Origin: Cellvibrionaceae bacterium 1162T.S.0a.05
GTDB taxonomy: Bacteria; Pseudomonadota; Gammaproteobacteria; Pseudomonadales; Cellvibrionaceae
Direction: 5' to 3'
Length of the DNA stretch: 64,000 bases
Assembly (NCBI GenBank): GCA_000964245.1
Contig: LANB01000001.1
Coordinates: 351,501-415,500, forward strand
Below, in pieces: positions 18,262 to 28,385 of the stretch. A program made the position numbers and the translations under genes. The stretch's first letter is position 1. The number at the start of each line of letters is the position of its first letter. Under the pieces are notes generated by a model. The model did not search any database, was not told the origin of the DNA, and was given only the letters and a program-made list of their open reading frames with translations.

Positions 18262-19692
18262 CTAATCGGAATAGCGAGCCTCCAATTGCGCGGCGTAGGT
18301 GAGCACATCCTCCAGAATCTTCTGCGCACTTTTATCGTCAGTCTTTTCCTGTTTCAACTCCGCAATACGGTCTCGCAGGGATTGCAACGAATGTCGACGA
18401 ACGCCCGCTGTGTGCAAGCGGTCTTTTACGAGCTCCTGCCATTCGGCTTTTTCGGGAGCCTGTAAAGATTCAGGATAATGTCGCGCTTTATAGCGCAATA
18501 ACATCGCGTTAAAGCGTGCATCCTCAAAAACAAAATTATTTTTCGCAAGCGTTTCAGCATCGGCCTTGCGAACTTCCGACATAATCCACTTATCCCGATC
18601 TCCCGCGAATCCATCGTAGAGCATCCGTTCCGGATCACCATCACTTTCAAACGCATCAAGGCGAAACATGCGCTGCAACTTCTCCTCGACATCGTAGCCT
18701 AATAGTTTTTGCCAGTGTGATTCGCACGCGGCTTTGTCAATGTGCAGTCTTTTCGCCGCGTCGTTGTCGAGTATTTTAGGAATTGCAAGTATTGGGCATT
18801 TATTTAAATGCACAAGTTTTATAGGCAGGCGGTACTCACCTTCTGGCAAGTCCGCCTCCGCAGTGAAAACGCGCTCCCGAATTTCCTCTGCACTGAGCTT
18901 TGCCAGTGGCGCTGGATCAACTGCGAGGTTATACACAACGACGGCATTTTTGTTGGTGGGGTGCCAAGCCAGGGGAACAATTAGCCCTGCACAGCCATTG
19001 GCTGACGAAAATTTCGAACTGATATGAAAAAGTGGTTTACGGTTTTTTACATCAATGAGCTTCGCCGCTTCCTGCTTGCCCTTGTTTTGGTAGACATAGT
19101 CGTAAAGCGCGGGCTGTTTGGCTTTTACCAGCTTTGCCATCTCAATCGTTGCCGCCACATCCGAATAGGCATCGTGTGCGGCCTCATGCCCAATACCATT
19201 CGCGACCGTGAGGTTTTCCAGTTTAAAACTGGGTTTACCATCAACAACTGGCCATTCGATCCCCTCGGGGCGCAAGGCGTAGCATAAGCGCACCATATCA
19301 ATAATATCCCAACGGGAATTACCGTTACGCCATTCACGCTCATAAGGATCAAAAAAGTTGCGATACAAACTGTAGCGCGTCACTTCATCGTCAAAACGCA
19401 GAGAGTTGTAGCCGACACCGCAGGTTTTTGGCTGAATGAATTCTGCGTGAATACGCGCGATAAATTCATTCTCGTTCAAGCCTTCTTTTTCGGCTTTTTG
19501 CGGGCTTATCCCCGTCACTAAACACGCTTCGGGATTGGGAAGCACATCGTCGACGGGCTTGCAGTAAAGCACCAGAGGGTCACTGATAATTTCCAGGTTT
19601 TCATTGGTCCGCACGCCCGCAAATTGACTGGGCCTATCTATACTCGGGTCCGTACCCCAGGTTTCGTAATCATGCCAATAGAATGTTTTCAT
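18262..19692 (-). CDS. sbcB: Exodeoxyribonuclease I
   Basis: A DEDDh 3'-5' exonuclease of 476 residues that degrades single-stranded DNA in recombination and mismatch repair. The N-terminal exonuclease motif reads FYWHDYETWG with the metal-binding Asp and Glu. GYNSLRFDDEVTRY near residue 95 and HDAYSDVAAT near residue 180 carry further acidic residues and the His. The SH3-like and C-terminal helical ExoI domains follow (KFSSANGC, a RLDAFESDGDPERMLYDGF segment). The size equals E. coli ExoI (475). GAGA lies just before the ATG. Upstream is a nested palindrome of the kind processed by the Sbc nucleases, which may be coincidence. Confidence 0.95.
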   Translation of the reverse strand: MKTFYWHDYETWGTDPSIDRPSQFAGVRTNENLEIISDPLVLYCKPVDDVLPNPEACLVTGISPQKAEKEGLNENEFIARIHAEFIQPKTCGVGYNSLRFDDEVTRYSLYRNFFDPYEREWRNGNSRWDIIDMVRLCYALRPEGIEWPVVDGKPSFKLENLTVANGIGHEAAHDAYSDVAATIEMAKLVKAKQPALYDYVYQNKGKQEAAKLIDVKNRKPLFHISSKFSSANGCAGLIVPLAWHPTNKNAVVVYNLAVDPAPLAKLSAEEIRERVFTAEADLPEGEYRLPIKLVHLNKCPILAIPKILDNDAAKRLHIDKAACESHWQKLLGYDVEEKLQRMFRLDAFESDGDPERMLYDGFAGDRDKWIMSEVRKADAETLAKNNFVFEDARFNAMLLRYKARHYPESLQAPEKAEWQELVKDRLHTAGVRRHSLQSLRDRIAELKQEKTDDKSAQKILEDVLTYAAQLEARYSD

Positions 19693-20032
19693 TTTCTCAG
19701 TGGTTCTCTAGCAAGCACTCTGATTTAAGTTCTTATCAATTTATCGATTATTTTCCAATATGGGTATTGCGGAAACGCCAAAATGCGGGTTATTCCTTCA
19801 TTGTTAAATTTGAAACAGTGCATCGCGATAACATTGAGTGCGGGGAGGTCTCTCCCGAAACCGCATAAATACATCCCTGTAGCTCCCTCACCGGTTCGCC
19901 GGCCGCTTCATCCCTGAAGTGAGGGTTTCGGGAGAGACCTCCCCACACTCAATGTAGATCCAGGATTTTTAGCAAATTTAACGATGAAGGAATAACCCGC
20001 ATTTCTCACATGATCTTCGATTGGAATTATTT
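19693..20032. other. 340-bp intergenic region filled by a nested palindrome
   Basis: No protein-coding gene is supported here. The stretch between sbcB and mocA, both on minus, is dominated by the inverted-repeat element at 19781-20004 described separately. The bases on either side of it (19693-19780 and 20005-20032) would have to hold the sbcB promoter and the end of the mocA transcript. Confidence 0.6.
19781..20004. repeat. Nested inverted-repeat element, possible MITE or extragenic palindrome
   Basis: The outer arms 19781-19811 and 19974-20004 are 31 bp each with one mismatch; they start AAATGCGGGTTATTCC on the outside. Inside, 19832-19861 and 19924-19954 form a second inverted repeat of about 30 bp with one mismatch (CATTGAGTG...GGGGAGGTCTCTCCCGAAAC). 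The loop holds CCGGTTCGCCGG and CTTCATCCCTGAAG mini-hairpins and a CCCTCAC/GTGAGGG pair. The whole 224 bp could extrude as one cruciform or be transcribed into one long hairpin. No clear target-site duplication flanks it. Its near-perfect arms suggest recent origin or ongoing constraint. Confidence 0.75.
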
Positions 20033-20647
20033 TTAAAACAGTAAGTCTTCCGGCGTATCCACATCCCTCATCACACCTTCATCATCGACTTCAAAAGTCA
20101 TAAGTTTTTCATTATGCCTTTCAAGTACCACTTTTGCACCCGCATTGCCCTCCAGCTGCGAAAGCTCGTCGCGGAATTGATAAGGAAAATATACCGGATG
20201 ACCCGCTTGAGAATAGACCTTGCCCTTAAAAAGAGGGCGAATAATTTGCCCCGGGTTTTTATGAATACAACGCTTGAAGCGCACGAGGGTTTCAAGTTTT
20301 AACCATGGCATATCAGCAAGCGCAATGAACCAACCTTGAAGGTCAGCGTCCATTTTTGTGGCATGAATTCCTTTCGCCAGACTGTCCCCCATTCCTTTGC
20401 TTTCACACACAACAATTTTTTCACGGGGTATCGCCAGCGCTTGCAGTTTTTCCAGGGTCGCCGTTTGTTGGGCGTTCACGACAATTTTATAATTGTCACT
20501 CCATCTACAGTGTGTACGCAGGGTTTGCTCGAGAACGCTCAAGCCGCTTGGTAATAATGCAAGCAGTTTATTTTGTTCATGACCAAGGGCTTCGCTAAAG
20601 CGGCGGGAGTATCCGGCGGCGAGAATGAGTGTGAAGACTTTTTTCAC
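20033..20647 (-). CDS. Nucleotidyltransferase family protein, MocA-like (molybdenum cofactor)
   Basis: A 204-residue protein of the MobA/MocA-type NTP-transferase fold. It opens with LILAAGYSRRF, the nucleotide-binding LxxGxxxR signature, and has an ALADMPWL block near residue 92 that carries the metal-binding Asp. The closing DVDTPEDL is typical of the family. MocA attaches CMP to molybdopterin to make the cytosine dinucleotide cofactor of xanthine-dehydrogenase-type enzymes. The XdhC gene immediately upstream (9-bp gap) supports this over a MobA (guanine) role. Specificity is inferred from context. Confidence 0.82.
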   Translation of the reverse strand: MKKVFTLILAAGYSRRFSEALGHEQNKLLALLPSGLSVLEQTLRTHCRWSDNYKIVVNAQQTATLEKLQALAIPREKIVVCESKGMGDSLAKGIHATKMDADLQGWFIALADMPWLKLETLVRFKRCIHKNPGQIIRPLFKGKVYSQAGHPVYFPYQFRDELSQLEGNAGAKVVLERHNEKLMTFEVDDEGVMRDVDTPEDLLF

Positions 20648-20656
20648 AACGGGGGT

Positions 20657-21643
20657 TTAGTTTACGCTTTTCTGCTTACTAACGCGTACCAGATCTGCAG
20701 CAATGCTGATGGCGATTTCCGCTGGCGTTTTGCTGCCAATGTCGAGACCAATAGGTGCGTGCATTTTTTGTAATTCCTTTTCAGTTACACCAAGTTCGAG
20801 TAAACGTTGGCGGCGCGCTTCCGAGGTGCGCACGGAGCCCATTGCCCCAACATAAAACGCTTTGCCCGGTAAGGCCTCCAATAATGCCATATCGTCGAGC
20901 CGCGGATCGTGACTGACCGCAAGCACAGCGGAAGCGCTGTCGTTAAATTGGCTCTCTACCAAACCATCCGGATAGCGGCGATAAAAATGTTTCCCACTGA
21001 CCGGAAAATCAGCGGCAATATCGTCTCCAGGGTCACAGACACTCACAGCAAAATTGAGCGCCGAACAAAACTGACTGAGATAACTGGCAATTTGATTGGC
21101 CCCGACAATCAACACCTTGTGACTCGGGCCGATGTATATATGAATGGCTTTTTCATCCTTGAATAAGGCTTGCGGTTGTGATGCTTGAATTTGCCAACTG
21201 CCAGACTCAATAGAAACACTGCGCAAACACCCCTGGCGAGAGCGTAATTCGTTCGCCAGGCGCTGCCATTGTTCAAGGCTCGACGGCTCAAGCACTTCTA
21301 TCAATAACTGAAGTTTGCCGCCACAGGGTAATTTAAAGGCGCGGCCATCTTCTTCATTCTCGCCGTAAACCAGGCTGTGTGTTCGATTCGCATCAAATTC
21401 CCGGTTTTTGAAGCGTTGGATCAAATCCTCTTCAATACAACCGCCGGATACCGACCCCACAATACCACTGTGCTCACTCCACATCATCATTGAACCCGGT
21501 GCCCTTGGCGAACTCCCCCAGGTACTTATTACCGTGCTCAGATACACGGCATCACCCTTTTTCAAGGCAGTGACAAGTGCAGCCAGTACTTCTTCGGCAG
21601 CACTTTCGAGGGTATTGCTTTCCATACTGAGGGGGGCGTTCAT
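20657..21643 (-). CDS. XdhC/CoxI family molybdoenzyme maturation protein
   Basis: A 328-residue protein with the N-terminal XdhC/CoxI domain ([40 protein letters not shown]) and a C-terminal Rossmann-like XdhC domain ([13 protein letters not shown], an [16 protein letters not shown] segment, YVGAMGS, a [15 protein letters not shown]-type end). XdhC proteins bind molybdenum cofactor, help its sulfuration, and hand it to xanthine-dehydrogenase-family enzymes. It forms a two-gene unit with the MocA-like gene. No xanthine-dehydrogenase-type large subunit is present in the window, so the client enzyme must be encoded elsewhere. The DMSO-reductase-family enzyme at 40384 uses a different cofactor form. 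Confidence 0.9.
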   Translation of the reverse strand: MNAPLSMESNTLESAAEEVLAALVTALKKGDAVYLSTVISTWGSSPRAPGSMMMWSEHSGIVGSVSGGCIEEDLIQRFKNREFDANRTHSLVYGENEEDGRAFKLPCGGKLQLLIEVLEPSSLEQWQRLANELRSRQGCLRSVSIESGSWQIQASQPQALFKDEKAIHIYIGPSHKVLIVGANQIASYLSQFCSALNFAVSVCDPGDDIAADFPVSGKHFYRRYPDGLVESQFNDSASAVLAVSHDPRLDDMALLEALPGKAFYVGAMGSVRTSEARRQRLLELGVTEKELQKMHAPIGLDIGSKTPAEIAISIAADLVRVSKQKSVN

Positions 21644-21719
21644 AGTCTTCTTGCTGAACCTGGTCGAGGAGTCGCCTATAATAGCAGGCTCTTGTCAGTT
21701 TGAAGTCAGTTCCCACCTT

Positions 21720-23849
21720 ATGATTGCCGTGAAAAAAGCCCGAAGCCTGAACTCCTACCCACTCTATTGGGCAGAGTGTTTTGGCACCGCCCCCTTCCTG
21801 CCAACCTCGCGAGAGGAAATGGATGCACTTGGCTGGGACAGTTGTGATGTGATTCTGATTAGTGGTGACGCTTATGTTGATCACCCAAGCTTTGGCATGG
21901 CGGTTATCGGTCGCTTGCTGGAAGCGCAGGGCTTTCGTGTTGGCATTATTGATCAGCCGGACTGGCGCTCGAAAACCCCCTTCATGGCGCTGGGCAAACC
22001 CAATCTCTACTTCGGGGTAAGCGCGGGCAACATGGATTCCTTAATCAATCACTACACGGCAGACCTTAAAGTCCGCAATGACGATGCCTACACGCCCGAT
22101 GGCGAAGCCGGTAAGCGCCCCGACCGCGCGGTGATTGTTTATAGCCAACGCTGCCGGGAAGCCTATAAAGATGTGCCCATCGTGATTGGCGGTATTGAAG
22201 CCAGTCTGCGACGTATCGCGCAGTACGATTACTGGAGTGACAGTGTACGCCGCTCGGTTTTGATTGATGCAGCTGCCGATATTTTGCTTTATGGCAACGC
22301 CGAACGCGCTTTGGTGGCGTTAACGCATCGTATGGCTGGAGGTGAAAATATTGCCACGATCACTGACCTGCGCGGTACCGCATTTTTACGTGAGCATGTG
22401 CCCGGCGGTTACACCGAATTGGACTCGACGCGTATCGACTGGCCCGGTCGCCTCGATGCTATTCCCAACCCTTACGAATATCGGCCTGGCAATCAAAACG
22501 CTACGGATGCCCAAGCGGAAGATAATGAAGAGCAAGTTGTGCGTATCGTCCCCTTGCCACTGCGCCGTCAGGAAAAAGAACTGGACCCGGAGCATACGTG
22601 CATTCGCCTTCCTTCTTTTGAAAAAGTCTCGAAAGACGCCGTACTTTATGCGCATGCTTCACGTATTTTGCACCAGGAAGCGAACCCCCAAAATGCTCGC
22701 GCGCTCGTTCAAAAACATGGCAATAAGGAAATCTGGGTGAATCCCCCACCTATCCCTCTGGAAACCGATGAAATGGACTATGTTTTTGGTTTTTCCTATC
22801 AACGTGTGCCGCACCCCAAATACGCGGGCAAGAAAATTCCTGCGTATGACATGATTAAAACGTCGGTCAATATCATGCGTGGCTGCTTCGGTGGTTGTAC
22901 GTTTTGCTCAATTACCGAGCACGAAGGTCGGGTGATCCAAAGCCGATCGGAAGACTCTATCCTTAAGGAAATTGAAGATATCAAGGAAAAGGTCCCGGGT
23001 TTTACCGGCGCGATTTCTGACCTCGGCGGCCCCACCTCCAACATGTATACCCTGAACTGCAAGGACCCGGAAATCCAGGCTTCCTGTCGCAAGCTTTCCT
23101 GTGTCTACCCTGAAATCTGTGTGAACCTGAAAACCGATCACAGCGCCACTACGCAGCTCTATCGAAAGGCTCGTGCGATTGACGGTATTCATACTGTCTC
23201 TATTGCCTCGGGGCTGCGCTACGACCTTGCTGTTAAAGACCCGGAATATGTTAAAGAACTGGTCACCCACCACGTTGGTGGTTATTTAAAAATTGCGCCG
23301 GAACACAGTGAAAAAGGTACACTCGACCTGATGATGAAACCCGGCATGGGGACTTACGCCGCGTTTGAGAAAATGTTTTACAAGTACTCCAAAGAAGCGG
23401 GCAAGAAACAATTTCTGATTCCCTACTTTATCGCCGCTCATCCGGGCTGCACTGATGAAGATATGATGAACCTGGCTCTTTGGTTAAAAAAACACGACTT
23501 CAATGTGGATCAGGTACAAACGTTTTACCCCTCGCCCATGTCGCTGGCGACGGCCATGTACCGTTCGGACCAAAACCCCTTAAAGCCCCTGCGCTACAAA
23601 GGCCGAAAAATTTACACGCCGAAGAATGAACAACAACGCCGTCTGCAAAAAGCGTTCTTGCGTTATCACGACCCCAAAAATTGGCCCACCCTGCGCAAAG
23701 CATTGCTTGAAATGGGGCGTAAAGACCTGATTGGTGATGGCGAGCACCACCTTGTACCCAGCGAAAAAGGCGAAACCCGTCAGCGTCTGCGTTTACGTAA
23801 TAAACCTGCCAAGCCAGCGAGAGGAAACAAGCGACGGAAAAGGCTGTAG
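21720..23849 (+). CDS. ygiQ: YgiQ family radical SAM protein
   Basis: A 709-residue protein with an N-terminal B12-binding-like region ([32 protein letters not shown]) and a radical SAM core. The core's CxxxCxxC cluster motif sits at residues 389, 393 and 396 ([12 protein letters not shown]), followed by [15 protein letters not shown]. The C-terminal DUF3362-type region ([11 protein letters not shown]) and a basic tail complete the family pattern. YgiQ is widely conserved; its substrate is not known. The ATG at 21720 gives a start that matches E. coli YgiQ. An in-frame ORF extending to 21408 would overlap xdhC and has no family similarity. Confidence 0.92.
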   Translation: MIAVKKARSLNSYPLYWAECFGTAPFLPTSREEMDALGWDSCDVILISGDAYVDHPSFGMAVIGRLLEAQGFRVGIIDQPDWRSKTPFMALGKPNLYFGVSAGNMDSLINHYTADLKVRNDDAYTPDGEAGKRPDRAVIVYSQRCREAYKDVPIVIGGIEASLRRIAQYDYWSDSVRRSVLIDAAADILLYGNAERALVALTHRMAGGENIATITDLRGTAFLREHVPGGYTELDSTRIDWPGRLDAIPNPYEYRPGNQNATDAQAEDNEEQVVRIVPLPLRRQEKELDPEHTCIRLPSFEKVSKDAVLYAHASRILHQEANPQNARALVQKHGNKEIWVNPPPIPLETDEMDYVFGFSYQRVPHPKYAGKKIPAYDMIKTSVNIMRGCFGGCTFCSITEHEGRVIQSRSEDSILKEIEDIKEKVPGFTGAISDLGGPTSNMYTLNCKDPEIQASCRKLSCVYPEICVNLKTDHSATTQLYRKARAIDGIHTVSIASGLRYDLAVKDPEYVKELVTHHVGGYLKIAPEHSEKGTLDLMMKPGMGTYAAFEKMFYKYSKEAGKKQFLIPYFIAAHPGCTDEDMMNLALWLKKHDFNVDQVQTFYPSPMSLATAMYRSDQNPLKPLRYKGRKIYTPKNEQQRRLQKAFLRYHDPKNWPTLRKALLEMGRKDLIGDGEHHLVPSEKGETRQRLRLRNKPAKPARGNKRRKRL

Positions 23850-23964
23850 GCCAATACGCAATTTTGTCGGGCAAATAATCATCCAGTCCCAATATGGTCT
23901 AAACTTGGCAAGTAGCTGTCGGTAATAACAACCACCATCCGAACACTGACTGTCGGGGACTGAC

Positions 23965-26900
23965 TTGTCATTAACATCACACATCAAAACTGCTGTTTTT
24001 GCTGTTTGTTGCCTGTTTCCGTTTTGTATTCAGGCCGAGAGCCTTATTCCGCCGCAACTCAAGTTTAAACCCATCCTTACCAATCAAATCGAAAAGCTCG
24101 GTTATATCAACACCATTGCCCAGGACAGTGACGGCTTTCTTTGGATTGGTGCGATTCAGGGGCTGGCACGCTATGACGGCTACGAAATTCGCCACTACCG
24201 TGCGGACCCCGACAAAGCGCATACTCTGCCCAGTAACTGGATCAAGGATTTGGTCAGTACTCGCGATGGCACCCTTTGGGTCGTCACCCACAAGGGCGTG
24301 TGTGCATGGCAACCGAGTCTCGACGGCTTCAAATGCCTTTACCCTGAAAATCAGGGCAACCTTTTCTATTACAACTTTTTTGAGGACAGCAAAGGGCAGC
24401 TGTGGTTTAGCACCTCTTCCGGCATGCTGCTTTACCGCCCTGAGGAGAAAACCTGGCATAAACTCCCGGCAATAGACACTGTGCTTCCTCCACTCGCGTC
24501 TTCCGAAGCGAATTTTGTCGCCGACATTGAAGAACAAGCCAACGGCACGATTTGGATAGGCAGTTTCAATAACGGCGTACTTTCCTACAACCCACAAACC
24601 CATCGCGTCCGCCACTACATTAATGAGCAGGAAATTACGTCAACAAGTGTTCGTGACCTTTTCGTCGACTCCAAAAACACACTGTGGGTCGCAAGCTTAA
24701 GCGGTGGCTTATTAAAATACGACGAAGCCAGGGATAAATTTGTACGGATTATTCACAACACCAGCGAAAAAAGCCGCGAGGTCTGGAGCATTAACGAAGA
24801 TGCCAATGGTTTATTCTGGATTGGCGACGGCATTGGCGTGCATATTTATGACCCCGTCTACGAAGAATTTGCCACCTACACTTATGTTGAAGGGGTAGAA
24901 GGTGGCCCCGGTAACTTTGTCAGCCGTAAAATTTTTCACGACCAAAGTGGCGGCACCTGGGTGGGCTATTTCCCCAGCGGGGTTGACCGTATTGATTTAC
25001 TGGCATCGCAATTCCTGAACTATCGACACAATCCGAATGACCCCAGCTCTCTCGCCGATGGTGGCGTACTGGCGACACTCGAAGACGAAATCGGCAATAT
25101 CTGGGTTGGTTGTGGATTCGGTTTGAGCTATCTCGACAGAAAAACCGGTAAATTTAAAACCTGGCAAAACGAAAAAGAAAATAGCAACAGCCTGAGCGGC
25201 AGTACTGTTCTTGATATTGCGCTGGATAAAAAGGGGTTTTTGTGGGTGGGCGCATGGGATCGCGGCTTGAATCGTTTCGATAGAAAAACAGAAACCTTTA
25301 CACGCTTCCTGGAAGACCCCAATAATTCAAAAAGTTTATACGGTAGAGAACCTTGGGCACTGCTGGCCGACAGTAAAGGACAATTGTGGATCGGCACCGA
25401 AAAAGGATTAAACCTTTACCATCCGGAAACTGAAAGTTTTACGCGCTATCTCCCCGACTTAAACGGTCAGCAGCTGAATCAATTGTATATTCGTGAAATC
25501 ATCGAGGACGACAACGGAAATTTTTGGTTGGGCACCTTCAATGGGCTCTATTTGTTTGACCCTGAAAATAAAAAATACTTACAGCACTTCGCACACGACC
25601 CTGGCAATGAAAATTCATTGAGCCTTGATCAAATCGTAAGCGTCTACGAAGACACCAATAAAATTATTTGGCTTGGCACCAATGGTGAAGGCTTGAACCG
25701 CCTCGACCCCATGACCGGCGACATTCAGCGTTTTACTGAAAGCGACGGACTTCCCAATCTGAACATCAGTGGCATTACCGAAGATGCAGACAACGGCTTA
25801 TGGCTTTCAACTTACCAAGGTTTAACGCGACTCGACAAAAATGATTTTAGCTTTACGACCTACACCACAGATGACGGCCCCATCGGCAATCTTTATAACC
25901 GTAATTCACCTTCCATGTTACGCAACGGCGAACTGGTTTTTGGTAGCACACGCGGTTTAACCATCTTCGACCCAATAAGACTCAATCGTGACAGTGGCGC
26001 GCCTCGCGTTGCAATTACAAAGTTTTCAATCTTCAACAAACCCGTTGAGCCGGGTCCTTCAGCCCCCATTACTGAATCCATCCTGAAAGCGCAGCAGATT
26101 AACCTCAAGCACAGCCATTTTATTTTTTCATTTGAATTTGTTGCATTGGATTATGCAGCGCCCGATGAGAATCGCTTTAGCTACCGACTGAAAGGATTTG
26201 AAGAAACCTGGAACAACGTTGGCAACAAACGCGATGCGACCTATACCAACATCGACCCTGGGCGCTATGTTTTGCAGGTGCGCGCTGCTAACAATGACGG
26301 GACCTGGAGCGACCCACCAAAAGAAGTCGCGATTACGATTGCGCCCCCCTGGTGGGACACCCCCTGGGCCTGGGGCATTTATGCCGCTATTGTTATCGGT
26401 GGTTTGTATCGCATGATTTACGTGTATCGCAGCAAACTTGAGTACGAACGCGGCAAGCTCGAACAGGAACGTGCGATTGTTCGCCAGCTTAAGGAAATTG
26501 ATCAGATGAAAGATCAGATCAATAAAGAGCTGGACCGAAAAGTAGAAGAGCGTACCGAAGAATTACGGCGCGAGCACAATCAACTTGTCAATACTCAAAG
26601 AGAATTGAAATTACTCAACGCCAAACTGGAAGAAATGAGCGTTACAGATCTATTAACAGGCTTGAAAAACCGCCGTTTTCTTTATCAATCTATCAGCACC
26701 GATATCAATCATTTACATCGAATCTGGGCGAGCCCCAAGAAAATTGCGGAAGGCATAGAGAGATTGGAAGGACTGACCTTTGTCCTTCTGGATATCGACC
26801 ACTTCAAAAAAATTAACGATCGCCACGGTCATACAGCAGGCGACAGCGTCCTCACACAATTGAGTGAGCTTTTAAAAGAAAATGTGCGTGATTCCGATTT

Positions 26901-27318
26901 TGTAATTCGCTGGGGCGGCGAAGAATTTGTTATCGTCCTACGTCATCTTAGCCGTAGTGCCGCCTTCCCGATTGCCGAGAGAATTTACAACTCGATCAAA
27001 AGCCATAAAGCGACATTGAACAATGACGCCATTATTGATTTAAGGTGTTCAATGGGAATTGTTTTTTATCCTTTTATGCCTCTTAAACCCACGGCACTGA
27101 ATTGGGAACAGGCTCTCAATCTGGCCGACCAGGCCCTGTATTGCGCCAAGCATTCCGGTCGCGATTGCTGGGTAAGTGTTGAAGCGCCGATTGAAATTGA
27201 AGATAGCGATCGCTTTTCAAAAGATTTAATCAATCAAGGGCTCAATTCAGAAGAAGTTCGGGAAAAACTGATTATTCGAAGTTCGCGTAAACTCAAGAGC
27301 CTGGATTGGTCTAAATAA
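23965..27318 (+). CDS. Periplasmic two-propeller (Reg_prop/Y_Y_Y) sensor with GGDEF output
   Basis: A 1117-residue membrane sensor. A signal peptide (to about residue 24) precedes 14 Reg_prop-type repeats, each with a D-x-x-G-x-(L/I)-W-(I/V)-G core, enough for two seven-bladed propellers. A Y_Y_Y domain (near 715-790), one transmembrane helix (about 796-815), a coiled coil (about 820-890) and a C-terminal GGDEF domain follow. The GGDEF domain has DIDHFKKIND, GHTAGD, RWGGEEF (near residue 985) and an RxxD inhibitory site (RDSD) five residues before GGEEF, so it is predicted to make c-di-GMP. The sensor half equals that of Bacteroidetes hybrid two-component polysaccharide sensors, here with a GGDEF output. 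The start is TTG at 23965, with GGGGA 5 nt upstream. The neighbouring xylan genes suggest that it detects xylo-oligosaccharides. Confidence 0.9.
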   Translation: MSLTSHIKTAVFAVCCLFPFCIQAESLIPPQLKFKPILTNQIEKLGYINTIAQDSDGFLWIGAIQGLARYDGYEIRHYRADPDKAHTLPSNWIKDLVSTRDGTLWVVTHKGVCAWQPSLDGFKCLYPENQGNLFYYNFFEDSKGQLWFSTSSGMLLYRPEEKTWHKLPAIDTVLPPLASSEANFVADIEEQANGTIWIGSFNNGVLSYNPQTHRVRHYINEQEITSTSVRDLFVDSKNTLWVASLSGGLLKYDEARDKFVRIIHNTSEKSREVWSINEDANGLFWIGDGIGVHIYDPVYEEFATYTYVEGVEGGPGNFVSRKIFHDQSGGTWVGYFPSGVDRIDLLASQFLNYRHNPNDPSSLADGGVLATLEDEIGNIWVGCGFGLSYLDRKTGKFKTWQNEKENSNSLSGSTVLDIALDKKGFLWVGAWDRGLNRFDRKTETFTRFLEDPNNSKSLYGREPWALLADSKGQLWIGTEKGLNLYHPETESFTRYLPDLNGQQLNQLYIREIIEDDNGNFWLGTFNGLYLFDPENKKYLQHFAHDPGNENSLSLDQIVSVYEDTNKIIWLGTNGEGLNRLDPMTGDIQRFTESDGLPNLNISGITEDADNGLWLSTYQGLTRLDKNDFSFTTYTTDDGPIGNLYNRNSPSMLRNGELVFGSTRGLTIFDPIRLNRDSGAPRVAITKFSIFNKPVEPGPSAPITESILKAQQINLKHSHFIFSFEFVALDYAAPDENRFSYRLKGFEETWNNVGNKRDATYTNIDPGRYVLQVRAANNDGTWSDPPKEVAITIAPPWWDTPWAWGIYAAIVIGGLYRMIYVYRSKLEYERGKLEQERAIVRQLKEIDQMKDQINKELDRKVEERTEELRREHNQLVNTQRELKLLNAKLEEMSVTDLLTGLKNRRFLYQSISTDINHLHRIWASPKKIAEGIERLEGLTFVLLDIDHFKKINDRHGHTAGDSVLTQLSELLKENVRDSDFVIRWGGEEFVIVLRHLSRSAAFPIAERIYNSIKSHKATLNNDAIIDLRCSMGIVFYPFMPLKPTALNWEQALNLADQALYCAKHSGRDCWVSVEAPIEIEDSDRFSKDLINQGLNSEEVREKLIIRSSRKLKSLDWSK

Positions 27319-27326
27319 AGACTGTT

Positions 27327-28385
27327 TTAGTAAATTTTTCTTTCAAGCCAGGCAACGAGTTCTTTCGCCATTTGTTCATGATCTGCAACCCGAGGATGCA
27401 AACGGCTCCAATGAGAGAAAACAAAAGACGAAAGATTGTTATCTGTTTGTTTCAAACTTGCTACAACCTTTTTCCAGGGCTCGCGTAAGCGCTCACTTTT
27501 TTTACCGCCGTACATACCACCACGCAATATTACAAAATGCGCATCGGGGAAGGCCTGACGCATTGCCTTTACCATGGCAATATAGCGATCATCATAATCT
27601 ATAGGGAATTGCACACCGCGCGATTGACTCCAGGAATCATCATTCTCGCCTAAATTGATAAATACAAAATCGGGTTGAAAGTCATCAAAAGTTTCAAGCG
27701 CCCGATCTCCATGAGGGTAAAGCTTGTTCCAGGTATCAGGAAAGGTGCCACTCGTATACCCCATGGAAATTCCCATTCCACTCACAGAGATATTTTGATA
27801 CTCCGCTAAAAAATGTTCAGCTGTTAAAGCCGCATAACTTTTCAAGGCATTGTGAGTACGCATATCCTCCCATTGATCTTCCTCGCCATCTTCATTACAG
27901 GCACCGGCAGTTATAGAATCCCCAAAAAACAGAAATTTTAAACTCGCCGAACTTTTTGGCAATGCAAGACTATTCCCGCCTTTTGGCAGGGTAATACCAT
28001 CAAAGGCAATGGTTCCACTCGATGCTTCATTGCGTTTGACCAATGCGAGCTTGATGGGTGTTGAACTCTCCGGTAATGCAATTCGATTCGCCCCCTGCTG
28101 TGCAGCAAGAAACTGCGCATCTCCATTTACCAGAACATCAAAATAGACCTGACCTGCTTTTCTGGAAAAATTAAGCTCAACCCACTCCGCCTTTTCAAGC
28201 AACATTTCCACTCTGGAGCCTTGCCATATCAGTACCGGTGATGCTTCCTGCTCAAAATCAATACGCCCATAATAATTAAAATGGGTGTCCGGTTCTTGCG
28301 GGCTGTCCTCCTGTGAGCAGCCCGCAAGAAAAAGAAAGGCAAGGAATACAAGCCATAGCACATTGAGCGGAAGGTTTTTTTTCAT
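27327..28385 (-). CDS. CE2-like SGNH carbohydrate esterase lipoprotein
   Basis: A 352-residue lipoprotein. A signal peptide ends in the lipobox LAGC (Cys23), so it is anchored to a membrane. An N-terminal beta-sandwich (about 35-135) precedes a SGNH-hydrolase domain with GDSITAG (Ser157), the oxyanion block NLGENDDS near residue 245 and a C-terminal His motif (RLHPRVADHEQMA). Jelly-roll plus SGNH is the layout of carbohydrate esterase family 2, which removes acetyl groups from xylan or other plant polysaccharides. It starts directly after the GH115 stop (TAGATG), so the two are one operon. Deacetylation would expose xylan to the glucuronidase and xylanase encoded nearby. Confidence 0.85.
   Translation of the reverse strand: MKKNLPLNVLWLVFLAFLFLAGCSQEDSPQEPDTHFNYYGRIDFEQEASPVLIWQGSRVEMLLEKAEWVELNFSRKAGQVYFDVLVNGDAQFLAAQQGANRIALPESSTPIKLALVKRNEASSGTIAFDGITLPKGGNSLALPKSSASLKFLFFGDSITAGACNEDGEEDQWEDMRTHNALKSYAALTAEHFLAEYQNISVSGMGISMGYTSGTFPDTWNKLYPHGDRALETFDDFQPDFVFINLGENDDSWSQSRGVQFPIDYDDRYIAMVKAMRQAFPDAHFVILRGGMYGGKKSERLREPWKKVVASLKQTDNNLSSFVFSHWSRLHPRVADHEQMAKELVAWLERKIY

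Noticed and set aside
18115-18465. 116-codon plus-strand ORF starting at GTG with GGAGA upstream
   Set aside because: More than half overlaps sbcB antisense; the non-overlapping part is lysine-rich and featureless.
23977-24615. 212-codon minus-strand ORF inside the sensor gene
   Set aside because: It is antisense to the first propeller repeats and only reflects their repeated composition.
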